A stretch of DNA of 64,000 bases from Amycolatopsis endophytica (GTDB taxonomy: Bacteria > Actinomycetota > Actinomycetes > Mycobacteriales > Pseudonocardiaceae): positions 124,001 through 188,000 of the forward strand of contig NZ_JACCFK010000001.1 in assembly GCF_013410405.1 (NCBI RefSeq), given 5' to 3'. Made by a program: the position numbers and the translations under genes. The notes beneath the pieces were generated by a model. It was not told the origin of the DNA. It saw only the letters and a list, made by a program, of their open reading frames with translations, and ran no database searches. Numbering within the stretch: position 1 is the first letter of the stretch; each line of letters begins with the position of its first letter. This document shows, one piece after another, positions 41,911-50,372 of this stretch.

Positions 41911-42401
41911 CATGGGCCGAGAGCGGCTTCGTATGCCTCCTGCAGGCGCACGAACACCGACTCCCGCCCGGCCGGCCGCGGGACGCCCAGGTGCTGCTCA
42001 CGCAGCTCGTCCATGAAGTCGTCCCACAGCTCCGGCCCACCGTTTTCCAGCAGCTCGGCCCGCACGGCAAGTTCGCGGGTGACGGGCAGGTGGCGGCGGC
42101 CCCACGCACCGAGGTGCGCCATGACCGGCACGAGCTGGATGGCCGGCTCGGTGAGGCTGTAGATCACCTTCTGCTTGTGCGTGGGGTCCGGTGCCCGCGA
42201 CACGAGCCCCAGCTCGGTGAGCCGCTGCAGCCGGGACGCGAGGATGTTCGACGCGATCCCTTCCTCGGAGCCCTGCAGCAGCTCGCGGAAGTGCCTGCGG
42301 TTGCCGAACATCATGTCCCTGATCACGACCAGTGACCACCGGTCGCCCAGCACCTCGACCGACAGGTTGATCGGGCACCCCGAGCGGCGCACGTCGGTCA
42401 T
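41910..42401 (-). CDS. HxlR-family transcriptional regulator
   Basis: 163 residues, winged helix with the HxlR signature (RRSGCPINLSVEVLGDRWSLVVIRDMMFGNRRHFRELLQGSEEGIASNILASRLQRLTELGLV). The single Cys near the N-terminus may sense redox or electrophiles. ATG 42401 has AAAAGGAGGG upstream. It is divergent from the DHFR-like gene, with two palindromes between them, which fits autoregulation and control of the neighbour. Confidence 0.93.
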   Translation of the reverse strand: MTDVRRSGCPINLSVEVLGDRWSLVVIRDMMFGNRRHFRELLQGSEEGIASNILASRLQRLTELGLVSRAPDPTHKQKVIYSLTEPAIQLVPVMAHLGAWGRRHLPVTRELAVRAELLENGGPELWDDFMDELREQHLGVPRPAGRESVFVRLQEAYEAALGP

Positions 42402-42425
42402 CGTACCCTCCTTTTCCGATTGCAG

Positions 42426-42468
42426 TTTACAACCGGTTCATGAGGCAGTACAGTGCCCAAAACCGGTT
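42426..42468. promoter_or_regulatory. Promoter with two AACCGGTT operators (HxlR)
   Basis: Towards the DHFR-like gene, TTTACA (42426-42431), 17 bases, TACAGT (42449-42454). Identical palindromes AACCGGTT occur at 42431-42438, overlapping the -35, and 42461-42468, at the expected start. Their centres are 30 bases apart, about three helical turns. On the minus strand a TGTACT-17-TAAACT pair could serve hxlR. Confidence 0.6.
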
Positions 42469-42498
42469 GCAAATCACAATCAGTCAGGAGAAACGGCG

Positions 42499-43092
42499 AT
42501 GGGTACGGTCTTCAGCAGCCCCGCGATCTCGCTCGACGGGTACGTCGCCGGTCCCCGGCAGACCCGCGAGAACCCGCTCGGCGAAGGTGGCGAAAACCTG
42601 CACAGGTGGATGTTCGAGACGCCCGACGAGAACAGAGCCGAGATCGACGCGATCGTCGACGCGGGCGCGTTCGTCATGGGCCGCAACATGTTCGGCCCGG
42701 TCCGCGGCGGATGGGACGAGGACTGGCGCGGCTGGTGGGGAGAGGAGCCGCCGTACCACGGGCCGGTCTACGTGCTGACCCACTACACGCACGAACCGAT
42801 CGAGATGGACGGCGGCACGACGTTCTTCTTCGTCACCGACGGCATCGAATCCGCCCTGGAACAGGCGCGAGCCGCGGCGGGCGACCGCGACATCTCGGTC
42901 GCGGGCGGCGCGTCCACGCTGAACCAGTTCCTGGCCGCGGGGCTGATCGACGAGCTGCGCCTGCACATCTCGCCGATCGCGCTGGGATCGGGCGAGCGGC
43001 TCTTCGAGGGCGTGCCGAACCTGAACCTGGAGCCGGTCTCCTCCCGGACGGTCTCCCTCGCCACCCACGTCACCTACCGCGTCAAGCGCTAG
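42499..43092 (+). CDS. Dihydrofolate reductase family protein (RibD C-terminal type)
   Basis: 197 residues. SPAISLDGYVAGP at the start, GAFVMGRNMFGPV, and VAGGASTLNQFLAAGLIDELRLHISPIALGSGERLFEG are the RibD-C/DHFR-like family blocks. NADPH-dependent reductase with unknown substrate; not the housekeeping DHFR. ATG 42499 follows AGGAGAAA. Probably repressed by the divergent HxlR protein. Confidence 0.9.
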   Translation: MGTVFSSPAISLDGYVAGPRQTRENPLGEGGENLHRWMFETPDENRAEIDAIVDAGAFVMGRNMFGPVRGGWDEDWRGWWGEEPPYHGPVYVLTHYTHEPIEMDGGTTFFFVTDGIESALEQARAAAGDRDISVAGGASTLNQFLAAGLIDELRLHISPIALGSGERLFEGVPNLNLEPVSSRTVSLATHVTYRVKR

Positions 43093-43490
43093 CTCGAAGG
43101 TGCAGGCGAGCGGGACGCCGAACGACGCGCCCGCAGCCGCCGCGAACTGGCGCAGGAAGGGTTCCGGCTCGGCCATGTCGAACCCGCCGCCGGCGAAGGT
43201 TCCGCGCTGGTCGAGCGTGATCACGAGTTCCGGCCGGTGCCGCGGGATCGTCTCGGCGATGCCGCGGCGCAGCGGGATCCCGTTCTCGATCAGCCCGTCC
43301 GGATGGTGCAGGAACTCGACCGCCTGCAAACCGACGACCCGGGCGCTCGCCATCTGCTCCGGCATCCGCAACGGCCCGGCCTCCGCCGGCGGCCTGTCGA
43401 TCCCGGCCTCGCCGCGCGAGGTCAGCACGTGGACGACCGTTCCCCTGCCCCGGCCGCGCCGTACTCCAGCTCGTCCCGGTCACGCCCCCT
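43093..43490 (-). pseudogene. Remnant of a PIG-L family deacetylase gene
   Basis: On the minus strand two frames carry pieces of a PIG-L (LmbE/MshB-like) protein. A short piece with DELEYGAAGAG (43457-43486) is followed by a shifted frame with VVHVLTSRGEAGIDRPP, EFLHHPDGLIENGIPLRRGIAE and a shortened C-terminus ending near ACTFEL. The start, the HPDD metal motif and much of the middle are missing, and the end runs into the DHFR-like gene. It is interpreted as a truncated, frameshifted gene; a sequencing error could explain the shift but not the missing ends. Confidence 0.6.
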
Positions 43491-43528
43491 CCACTGCCGA
43501 ATGCGGGTGCGGTGCGACACTGCGTGAC

Positions 43529-44704
43529 GTGAACGTACCGGCTTCCCCGTCCCCAGAGCAGGTTTTCGACTGGCTCGACACCGCGGCCGACAAGCGCGCG
43601 GCGGCCGGGCTGACCCGTAAACTGCGGCCGCGGGGGGCCTCCTCGACGGAACTGGACCTGGCCGGCAACGACTACCTCGGTCTGGCCCGTGACAAGCGGG
43701 TCGCCGGTGCCGCCGCGGCCGCCGCCCTCCGCTGGGGCGCCGGCGCGACCGGGTCCCGGCTCGTCACGGGGTCGACCGAGCTGCACACCGAACTCGAATA
43801 CGAACTGGCGCGTTTCTGTGGCGCGCAGGCCGCGCTGGTGTTCTCCTCCGGCTTCGCCGCCAACCTGGGCGCGGTCACCGCCCTGTCCGGCGCCGAATCG
43901 GCGATCGTCAGCGACAAGCACATCCACGCCTCGCTGATCGAGGGCTGCCGCCTGTCCCGCACCGACGTCGCGGCGATCAACCACGGCGATCCGGCGGCCA
44001 TCAAGCACGCGCTCGCGACCCGCCGCAAACCGCGGGCCCTCGTCGTCACGGATTCGGTGTTCTCCGTGGACGGCGACCTCGCCCCGCTGCGCGAACTGTC
44101 CCAGGTGTGCCGCGAACACGGCGCGGCGCTGCTGGTCGACGACGCACACGGATTCGGCGTGCTCGGCGAAGGCGGCCGTGGCGCGGTGCACGCCGCCGGG
44201 CTGGCTGGCGAACCGGACGTGGTCACCACGATCACGCTGTCCAAAGCGCTGGGCGCGCAGGGCGGCGCCGTACTCGGGCCGCGCCGGGTGATCCGGCACC
44301 TCCTCGAAACGGCCCGCAGCTTCATCTTCGACACCGCGCTCGCGCCCGCCAGCGCCGCCGCCGCGCTGGCCGCGCTCGGCGTGCTCAAGTCCGAGCCCGG
44401 CCTACCGGACAAGGTGCTGACCGCGGCCGGAACGCTGTCCGCTCAGCTCCGCGCTGCCGGGTTCCGGGTCACCACACCGGAAGCGGCGGTGCTCGCGTTG
44501 CAGGCGCCCTCCGCCGACGCCGCCGCCGAATGGGCGGCGCGCTGCGCGGAACAGGGTGTGCGCGTCGGGTGCTTCCGGCCGCCGTCGGTCCCGGACGGCG
44601 TGTCGCGGCTGCGCCTCACCGTCCGGGCCGATCTGACGGAGTCCGATGTGGACACCGCGGTGAAGGTGATCAGTGAATCGGCGCCAGCCGGCGCCGCATC
44701 GTGA
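43529..44704 (+). CDS. bioF: 8-amino-7-oxononanoate synthase
   Basis: 391 residues, PLP-dependent alpha-oxoamine synthase. LAGNDYLGLA, GATGSRLVTGSTELHTELE, the aspartate loop LLVDDAHGFGVLG, and the Schiff-base lysine in TLSKALGAQGG. It condenses pimeloyl-ACP or -CoA with alanine in biotin synthesis. GTG 43529 is chosen because homology begins with EQVFDWLDTAADKR; the open frame upstream is antisense of the PIG-L remnant. No other bio gene is in the window. The end overlaps the convergent GNAT gene by 35 bases. Confidence 0.92.
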   Translation: MNVPASPSPEQVFDWLDTAADKRAAAGLTRKLRPRGASSTELDLAGNDYLGLARDKRVAGAAAAAALRWGAGATGSRLVTGSTELHTELEYELARFCGAQAALVFSSGFAANLGAVTALSGAESAIVSDKHIHASLIEGCRLSRTDVAAINHGDPAAIKHALATRRKPRALVVTDSVFSVDGDLAPLRELSQVCREHGAALLVDDAHGFGVLGEGGRGAVHAAGLAGEPDVVTTITLSKALGAQGGAVLGPRRVIRHLLETARSFIFDTALAPASAAAALAALGVLKSEPGLPDKVLTAAGTLSAQLRAAGFRVTTPEAAVLALQAPSADAAAEWAARCAEQGVRVGCFRPPSVPDGVSRLRLTVRADLTESDVDTAVKVISESAPAGAAS

Positions 44705-45116
44705 TGTGCGGGATGCCGTCCTCGTCGAACTCCTCACCCTCGGCGACGTACCCGAACTTCTCGTAGAAACCGCGGGCGTAGGTCTGCGCGTCGAGCACGC
44801 TGTCCGCGTCGCCGACCGAGATCAGCGCCGCCGTCATCAACCGTGCCGCCAGGCCCCGGCCGCGGGCGTGCTTCGCCGTGACCACCCTGCCGATGCGCTG
44901 GACGCCGTCGTCCTCCGCCAGTACCCGCAGGTAGGACTCGATGCCGTCCGGCCCGTCGATCCAGAAGTGGCGGGTGGACGGGAGCAGGTCACGCCCGTCC
45001 AGCTCGGGGTACGGGCAGTTCTGCTCGACGACGAACACCTCCACCCGGAGCCGGAGGATGTCGTACAGCTGTCGCGTGGTCAGGTCCGGTCCGCGGACGC
45101 CTCTGTCGGGGTTCAC
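44670..45116 (-). CDS. GNAT-family N-acetyltransferase (ElaA-like)
   Basis: 148 residues. LYDILRLRVEVFVVEQNCPYPELDGRD and the acetyl-CoA loop RVVTAKHARGRGLAARLM are the ElaA pattern, and ARGFYEKFGYVAEGEEFDEDGIPHITM closes the domain. Substrate unknown. GTG 45116 gives the family N-terminus; the frame is open for 21 further codons. It lies 10 bases after the protease gene on the same strand, so the two may be cotranscribed. Confidence 0.9.
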   Translation of the reverse strand: MNPDRGVRGPDLTTRQLYDILRLRVEVFVVEQNCPYPELDGRDLLPSTRHFWIDGPDGIESYLRVLAEDDGVQRIGRVVTAKHARGRGLAARLMTAALISVGDADSVLDAQTYARGFYEKFGYVAEGEEFDEDGIPHITMRRRLAPIH

Positions 45117-45126
45117 GCAGTCCTGA

Positions 45127-45936
45127 CTACCAGAACACACCCCGCGACGAGTCCGCTTCGCTCCGGATCTCGTCCGCATAGGTGGTGACGCGCGTGTAGA
45201 CGCCCGGCTTGCCCGGCCGCGCGCAGCCGTCGCCCCACGAGACGATGCCGATCAACGTGTCGCCGACGACCAGCGGACCACCCGAGTCGCCCTGGCACGC
45301 GTCGACCTCGCCCTGCGGGTAGCCGGCGCACACCATCGACCGGGAGTCGTAGTTGGAGTAGCTGGACCGGCAGCTGGAGTCGCTGACGATCGGGACGACC
45401 GCGCTGCGCAGGACGTCCGAGCGCGCCCCGCCGTCGGCGGTGCGGCCCCAGCCCATCACGGTCGCCTTCGTGCCCTCCGCGTAGAGCGACTCGTCGCCCG
45501 GCAGGTTCGCCGCCTGGTAGGGCAGGCTCTGCGACAGCTTGAGCACCGCCACGTCGTCACCCTGGCCGGGATCGGTGAACCCGGAGGGCATCCACACGTC
45601 GCGCACCGACACGGTCCTGCCGTCGTTCGTGCGCTTGTCCTGGCGGCCCGCGACCACCCGCAGCTCCGCCCGGCTCACCGCCTTCGCGCAGTGCGCCGCC
45701 GTGGCGACCGCGGCCGGGCTCACGATGACGCCGCCGCAGAACTGGTTGCCGTTCTTGTCGGTCAGGTACACCGCGTACGGATGGTCGGAGATGGACGCCT
45801 CGGTGCCGCCGACGATATTGGGGCGGGCGCCACTGCTCGGCGCGGCCGCGGCCGCCACCGGCAGGAACGCGGCGGCGGCGACCACGGCCGTCAGCGTCAG
45901 ACGGAACTTGCGGTCGCGTCGACGGTGTTTCGCCAT
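45127..45936 (-). CDS. Secreted trypsin-like serine protease
   Basis: 269 residues, S1 family. The signal peptide (about 1-32) is followed by a short propeptide to NIVGGTEAS, the trypsin activation site. Triad: His in TAAHCAKA, Asp in DDVAVLKL, Ser in GDSGGPLV. Asp six residues before the catalytic Ser (VDACQGDSGG) predicts cleavage after Arg or Lys. Cysteines can pair as in trypsin. ATG 45936 follows GAAGGGAG. Secreted as an inactive zymogen. Confidence 0.95.
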   Translation of the reverse strand: MAKHRRRDRKFRLTLTAVVAAAAFLPVAAAAAPSSGARPNIVGGTEASISDHPYAVYLTDKNGNQFCGGVIVSPAAVATAAHCAKAVSRAELRVVAGRQDKRTNDGRTVSVRDVWMPSGFTDPGQGDDVAVLKLSQSLPYQAANLPGDESLYAEGTKATVMGWGRTADGGARSDVLRSAVVPIVSDSSCRSSYSNYDSRSMVCAGYPQGEVDACQGDSGGPLVVGDTLIGIVSWGDGCARPGKPGVYTRVTTYADEIRSEADSSRGVFW

Positions 45937-46090
45937 GCGCGCGCTCCCTTCGGAACAGCTCTCGAGGATCCCCCTGTGCCCCACCTGGAACGACTCCGGG
46001 GCGTCAGATTGCCGCACATACAGTAATCGACAAGAGGCCGGAAGCGGTGTCACTGAATCGGGTGGTCTCGATTCTGGGAAACTGGACTAC

Positions 46091-46921
46091 GTGCGAGGAA
46101 TCTTGGCGATGCTCCTGGCGCTCGGGCTCGTGGCGTGTGGCGCCCCGCCCGAGCCACCCCCGCCCGCGCCCTCGCCGTCGGCTCCCGCCACCACGACGAC
46201 CGCGCCGCCCACCACGAGCGCTCCGCCGTCGTGGACCGTGGGCGCGACCCCGCTGCCCCGCCGTTCCGACGGGTTCGGCGAGATACGGCCGACGCCGGAG
46301 GTGCTGCGCAACCGCAGCCTGCCGACCACCGATTTCCTGCCCCCGCCCGCGGACGGCCGCTACGTCTCGGCGGTCGGCGCGGTCCCGGCCGACGTGCTCG
46401 CGCGCAGCACGTGGCAGTCCGCGTGCCCCGTCGCGGCTTCGGACCTGCGCTACCTGACCATGTCGTTCTGGGGCTTCGACGGGACGGCCCACACCGGCGA
46501 AATGCTGGTCAACGCCTCGGTGGCGGCGGAGGTGACGCACGTGTTCGGGCAGCTGTTCGCCGAACGGTTCCCGATCGAGGAAATGCGGATCACCTCACCC
46601 GCCGAACTGGACGCGCCCCCGACCGGCGACGGCAACAACACCAGCGCGTTCGTGTGCCGCCCGGTCCGCGGGCAGACGACCTGGTCCGCGCACGCCTACG
46701 GGCTGGCGATCGACCTGAACCCGTTCGACAACCCCTACACGAAGGGCGACCTGGTGCTGCCCGAGCTGTCCTCGGCGTACCTGGACCGCTCGTGGGTGCG
46801 GCCGGGAATGGTGCTCGCCGGGGACGCGACGGTGCGCGCCTTCGCCGCGGTCGGCTGGGACTGGGGCGGGGCGTGGCAGGAGCCGAAGGACCGGATGCAC
46901 TTCACCGCCACCGGCGGATAG
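46091..46921 (+). CDS. M15 family (VanY-type) D-Ala-D-Ala carboxypeptidase lipoprotein
   Basis: 276 residues. A lipobox (LGLVACG) follows a short signal, so Cys is probably lipidated. A Pro/Thr/Ser linker (about 22-50) leads to the M15 domain with SAHAYGLAIDLNPFDNPY (zinc His and Asp) and WGGAWQEPKDRMHFT (third ligand). It likely trims peptidoglycan stem peptides or hydrolyses dipeptides in the envelope. GTG 46091 is chosen just before the signal peptide. It is divergent from the trypsin gene. Confidence 0.88.
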   Translation: MRGILAMLLALGLVACGAPPEPPPPAPSPSAPATTTTAPPTTSAPPSWTVGATPLPRRSDGFGEIRPTPEVLRNRSLPTTDFLPPPADGRYVSAVGAVPADVLARSTWQSACPVAASDLRYLTMSFWGFDGTAHTGEMLVNASVAAEVTHVFGQLFAERFPIEEMRITSPAELDAPPTGDGNNTSAFVCRPVRGQTTWSAHAYGLAIDLNPFDNPYTKGDLVLPELSSAYLDRSWVRPGMVLAGDATVRAFAAVGWDWGGAWQEPKDRMHFTATGG

Positions 46922-46990
46922 GAACGGGAATGAATTTCGGGTCCGGACCGGTTGCACCGGGGGAACCCAAGCTGGCTGGAGGTTGCACAC

Positions 46991-48382
46991 GTGCCCCACT
47001 ACGACCTGGTGATCGTCGGGACCGGCTCGGGGAACTCGATCCTCGACCCCTCCTTCGCCGGATGGAAGACGGCGATCGTCGAAAAGGGCGTGTTCGGTGG
47101 CACGTGCCTGAACGTCGGGTGCATCCCGACGAAGATGTTCGTGCACACCGCGGACCTGGCCGCGACGCCGTCGCTGGCCGGCCGGTTCGGTGTCGACGAG
47201 ACGCTGGACGCGGTGCGCTGGACCGACGTCAGGGACCGCATTTTCGGCCGTATCGATCCGATCGCCCAGGGTGGCCGCGAGTACCGGACCAGCCACGAGG
47301 ACAACGCCAACGTCACCGTGTATGAGGGCGCGGGGCGCTTCACCGGGCGCAAGGAGCTGACGGTGTCGTTCGCCGACGGCCGTCCCGGCGAGACCATCAC
47401 CGCCGACAGGTTCGTGCTCGCCGCCGGTGGCCGCGCGGTCGTGCCGGACCTGCCGGGTCTGGACGAGGTCCGCTACCAGACCTCGGACACCGTGATGCGG
47501 CTCGACGAGCTGCCCGCCCGCATGGTCATCCTGGGCAGCGGTTTCGTCGCCGCGGAGTTCGCGCACGTCTTCACCTCGTTCGGGGTCGAGGTCACCCTGG
47601 TCGCCCGCTCCGGCGCGTTGCTGCGCGGCGAGGACGAGGCGATCAGCGAACGGTTCACCGAGCTGGCGTCGCAGCGCTTCGACGTGCGGCTCAACCGCAA
47701 GGCGGTGCGGGTGCGGCCGTCCGGCGCGGGTGTCGCGCTGGAACTGGAGGGGCCGCGGGGCGCCGAGACCGTCGAGGCGGACGAGCTGCTGCTGGCGATC
47801 GGGCGCCGCCCGAACAGCGATCTGCTGGACGTGGCCGCGACGGGCGTGACGACCACCGAGGACGGGCACGTGATCGTCGACGACCACCAGGAGACGGCGG
47901 TCGAGGGCATCTACGCACTGGGCGACCTCTCCTCGCCGTACGAGCTCAAGCACGTGGCCAACCACGAGGCGCGCGTCGTGCAGCACAACCTGCTGCACCC
48001 GGACGAGCGGATGACCGCGGACCACCGGTTCGTGCCGCACGCGGTGTTCACGTCACCGCAGATCGCTTCGGTCGGGCTGACCGAGCAGGAGGCGCGCGGG
48101 CGGGGCGTGAAGTACGTGACGTCCACACAGGACTACGCGGGCATCGCCTACGGCTGGGCGATGGAGGACCTGAGCGGTTTCGCCAAGCTGCTGGCCGACC
48201 CCGACACGGGGCAGCTGATCGGCGCGCACGTCATCGGCCCGCAGGCGTCGACGGTGATCCAGCCGCTGGTCCAGGCCATGAGCTTCGGCCTCGACGCGAA
48301 GTCGATGGCGCGCGGGCAGTACTGGATCCACCCGGCGATGCCGGAGCTGATCGAGAACGCGCTGCTGAACCTGCCGCTCTGA
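46991..48382 (+). CDS. mtr: Mycothione reductase
   Basis: 463 residues, flavoprotein disulfide reductase that regenerates mycothiol from mycothione with NADPH. FAD motif VIVGTGSGNSILD, redox cysteines in GGTCLNVGCIPTKM, NADPH motif LGSGFVAAEFAHVF, second FAD motif YALGDLSS, and the C-terminal catalytic His-Glu in HPAMPELIENALL. The GTGSGN variant rather than GGGPGG identifies it as Mtr rather than glutathione or lipoamide reductase. GTG 46991 has GGAGG nine bases upstream. Matches Rv2855. Confidence 0.93.
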   Translation: MPHYDLVIVGTGSGNSILDPSFAGWKTAIVEKGVFGGTCLNVGCIPTKMFVHTADLAATPSLAGRFGVDETLDAVRWTDVRDRIFGRIDPIAQGGREYRTSHEDNANVTVYEGAGRFTGRKELTVSFADGRPGETITADRFVLAAGGRAVVPDLPGLDEVRYQTSDTVMRLDELPARMVILGSGFVAAEFAHVFTSFGVEVTLVARSGALLRGEDEAISERFTELASQRFDVRLNRKAVRVRPSGAGVALELEGPRGAETVEADELLLAIGRRPNSDLLDVAATGVTTTEDGHVIVDDHQETAVEGIYALGDLSSPYELKHVANHEARVVQHNLLHPDERMTADHRFVPHAVFTSPQIASVGLTEQEARGRGVKYVTSTQDYAGIAYGWAMEDLSGFAKLLADPDTGQLIGAHVIGPQASTVIQPLVQAMSFGLDAKSMARGQYWIHPAMPELIENALLNLPL

Positions 48383-48435
48383 GCCCGCACACCGGACAGG
48401 AAGGGTCCCGGCACTACCGCTCCGCCGCACGGCCG

Positions 48436-49650
48436 TCAGACGTAGCGCGGACGTCCCGCGAAGAAGCCGAACACCATCTGGCCCACGACCACGGCGAGCA
48501 GCATCGCGAACGGCACCGTCCACCCGTGGGTCACGTCGTGCAGCAGGCCGAACAGGAACGGGCCCACCGCGGCCAGCAGGTAGCCGATCCCCTGCGCCAT
48601 CGCGGACAGTTTGGCCGTCTCGGCGCCCGTGCGGGCGCGCAGCGCGATCGTCGTCAGCGCCAGCGAGAACACGGCCATCCCGATGCCGATGAAGATCGAC
48701 CACAGCAGCGGCGCGGCACCCGGCGCGACCATCAGGCCGATGACGCCCGCGACGCCGAACACGCCGAGCAGCACGATCCAGCCGCTCTGGCTGCCGTGCT
48801 TCGCGGCCAGCGGCGGCACGATCAGGCTCACCGGCAGGCCGAGCAGCGACACCAGACCGAGCAGCAGGCCCGCGTCACCGCGGCTGACGCCCGCGTCGAT
48901 CAGCACCTGCGGCAGCCACCCCATGACGATGTAGGCCAGGCACGCCTGCATCCCGAAGAACACGGTGACGATCCACGCCAGCGGACTCCGGAACAGCGAC
49001 CGCCCCCCGGTCGCGTTTTCCCCCGACGCCGGCGTGCCGGGGCGGGTGCGCGCGGCCGCCAGCCACAGCACCAGCGCCGCGACGGACAGCAGCGCCCAGC
49101 TGCCCAGACCGGGACGCCAGCCGCCGAGACCACTCTCCAGCGGCGGGGTCAGTGCCGAGCCGAGCGCGCCGCCTGCCTGCAGCGCACCGGTGTAGAGCCC
49201 GGTCATCAGGCCGATCCGGGTGGCGAAGGACTCCTTCACCACCACCGGGATCAGCACGTTGGCCAGTGCGATCCCGGCCGTTCCGATCAGCGTCCCGCCC
49301 AGGACGACCAGCGGGCCGTCGAGCACGCGCAGCACCAGTCCGCAGGACAGCAGCGCGAGCGCGAGCGTCACCGCCGTCCCGATGCCCAGCCGTCGCGCGA
49401 CGACCGGCGCGGTCAGTCCCGCGAAGGCGAAGCACAGCCCGGGGATGGTGGTCAGCGCCCCGGCCCACGTCGCGGACGCCCCCAGCGTGTCGCGGACCTC
49501 GTCGAGCACCGAACCGACACTGGTCACCGCGGGGCGCAGGTTCATCGCCGCCAGCAGCACCGCCACGCCCAGCAAACCGCTCCCGACGAGCACGCGAGGC
49601 GCGGGAACACGCGTCTTCTCGGGCACCGAGGTCTCACCATCCACAGTCAC
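48436..49650 (-). CDS. MFS transporter of the CynX/NimT type
   Basis: 404 residues, 12 membrane helices: LLAAMNLRPAVTSVGSVLDEVRDTLGASATWAGALTTIPGLCFA is the CynX/NimT opening, with ALFGMQACLAYIVMGWLPQ-type helix 7. Family members move cyanate, 2-nitroimidazole or other organic anions. GTG 49650 is preferred because CATACT ends seven bases upstream, consistent with a leaderless start; ATG 49671 is an alternative but lies within the promoter/operator. It is divergent from a GntR regulator. Confidence 0.88.
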   Translation of the reverse strand: MTVDGETSVPEKTRVPAPRVLVGSGLLGVAVLLAAMNLRPAVTSVGSVLDEVRDTLGASATWAGALTTIPGLCFAFAGLTAPVVARRLGIGTAVTLALALLSCGLVLRVLDGPLVVLGGTLIGTAGIALANVLIPVVVKESFATRIGLMTGLYTGALQAGGALGSALTPPLESGLGGWRPGLGSWALLSVAALVLWLAAARTRPGTPASGENATGGRSLFRSPLAWIVTVFFGMQACLAYIVMGWLPQVLIDAGVSRGDAGLLLGLVSLLGLPVSLIVPPLAAKHGSQSGWIVLLGVFGVAGVIGLMVAPGAAPLLWSIFIGIGMAVFSLALTTIALRARTGAETAKLSAMAQGIGYLLAAVGPFLFGLLHDVTHGWTVPFAMLLAVVVGQMVFGFFAGRPRYV

Positions 49651-49659
49651 GCACGTTAG

Positions 49660-49672
49660 TATGGCAAACATA
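49660..49672. promoter_or_regulatory. Candidate GntR (FadR-type) operator over the CynX promoter
   Basis: TATG-N5-CATA (49660-49672) is a perfect inverted repeat at the -10 region of the MFS gene and 28 bases before the gntR start. FadR-subfamily sites have this spacing. It would let the regulator repress the transporter and itself. Confidence 0.5.
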
Positions 49673-49699
49673 GGATGATCGGGTGAAGGGACTTCCGGA

Positions 49700-50368
49700 G
49701 TGCCACTCGCCACTACGCGTCGTACCGGTCTCGTCGACCAGGTGATCGCGCAGCTCAAGGACGCCATCGCGGAGGGCGAATGGCCGATCGGGCAACGGAT
49801 CCCCACCGAGGCCGAACTCGCCGAAAGCCTCGGGGTCGGCCGCAACACGGTCCGCGAAGCCGTGCGGGCGCTCGCGCACGGCGGGCTGCTCGAAGTGCGT
49901 CAGGGCGACGGCACGTACGTGCGCGCGACGAGCGAGGTGTCCGGCGCGATCCGCCGTCTGTGCGGCACGGAGCTGCGTGAGGTGCTCGGCGTGCGGCGCG
50001 CGCTGGAGGTGGAGGCCGCACGGCTCGCGGCGGAGGTCCGCACGGACGAAGAACTCGCGACCATCGCCGAACTGCTGGACCAGCGCGACACGGCCTACCG
50101 CACCGAAGAGCTCGAAACCTACATCCGGGCGGACACCGAATTCCACCTGGCGGTCGTGCGAGCGGCCCACAACGACCTGCTCACCGAGCTGTACCGCGGG
50201 ATCCTGGAGGCGGTGATCGCGAGCGTGGCGGCCACGACCGACACCCGCCTTCCCGAGACCGAGGCGATCGGCCACCGCGGTCTGCTGGAGGCGCTCGAAG
50301 CCGGGGACAGCGCACGCGCCATGGCCGAGGCGGCCGGCTTCCTGGACGAACTCATCCAGGAAGCCTGA
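49700..50368 (+). CDS. GntR-family (FadR subfamily) transcriptional regulator
   Basis: 222 residues: winged helix (LVDQVIAQLKDAIAEGEWPIGQRIPTEAELAESLGVGRNTVREAVRALAHGGLLEVRQGDGTYV) and an all-helical FCD ligand domain with metal-binding residues DTEFHLAVVRAAHN and HRGLLEAL. GTG 49700. The effector is probably a small organic acid. It ends four bases before the convergent mapB stop. Confidence 0.93.
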   Translation: MPLATTRRTGLVDQVIAQLKDAIAEGEWPIGQRIPTEAELAESLGVGRNTVREAVRALAHGGLLEVRQGDGTYVRATSEVSGAIRRLCGTELREVLGVRRALEVEAARLAAEVRTDEELATIAELLDQRDTAYRTEELETYIRADTEFHLAVVRAAHNDLLTELYRGILEAVIASVAATTDTRLPETEAIGHRGLLEALEAGDSARAMAEAAGFLDELIQEA

Positions 50369-50372
50369 GCCG

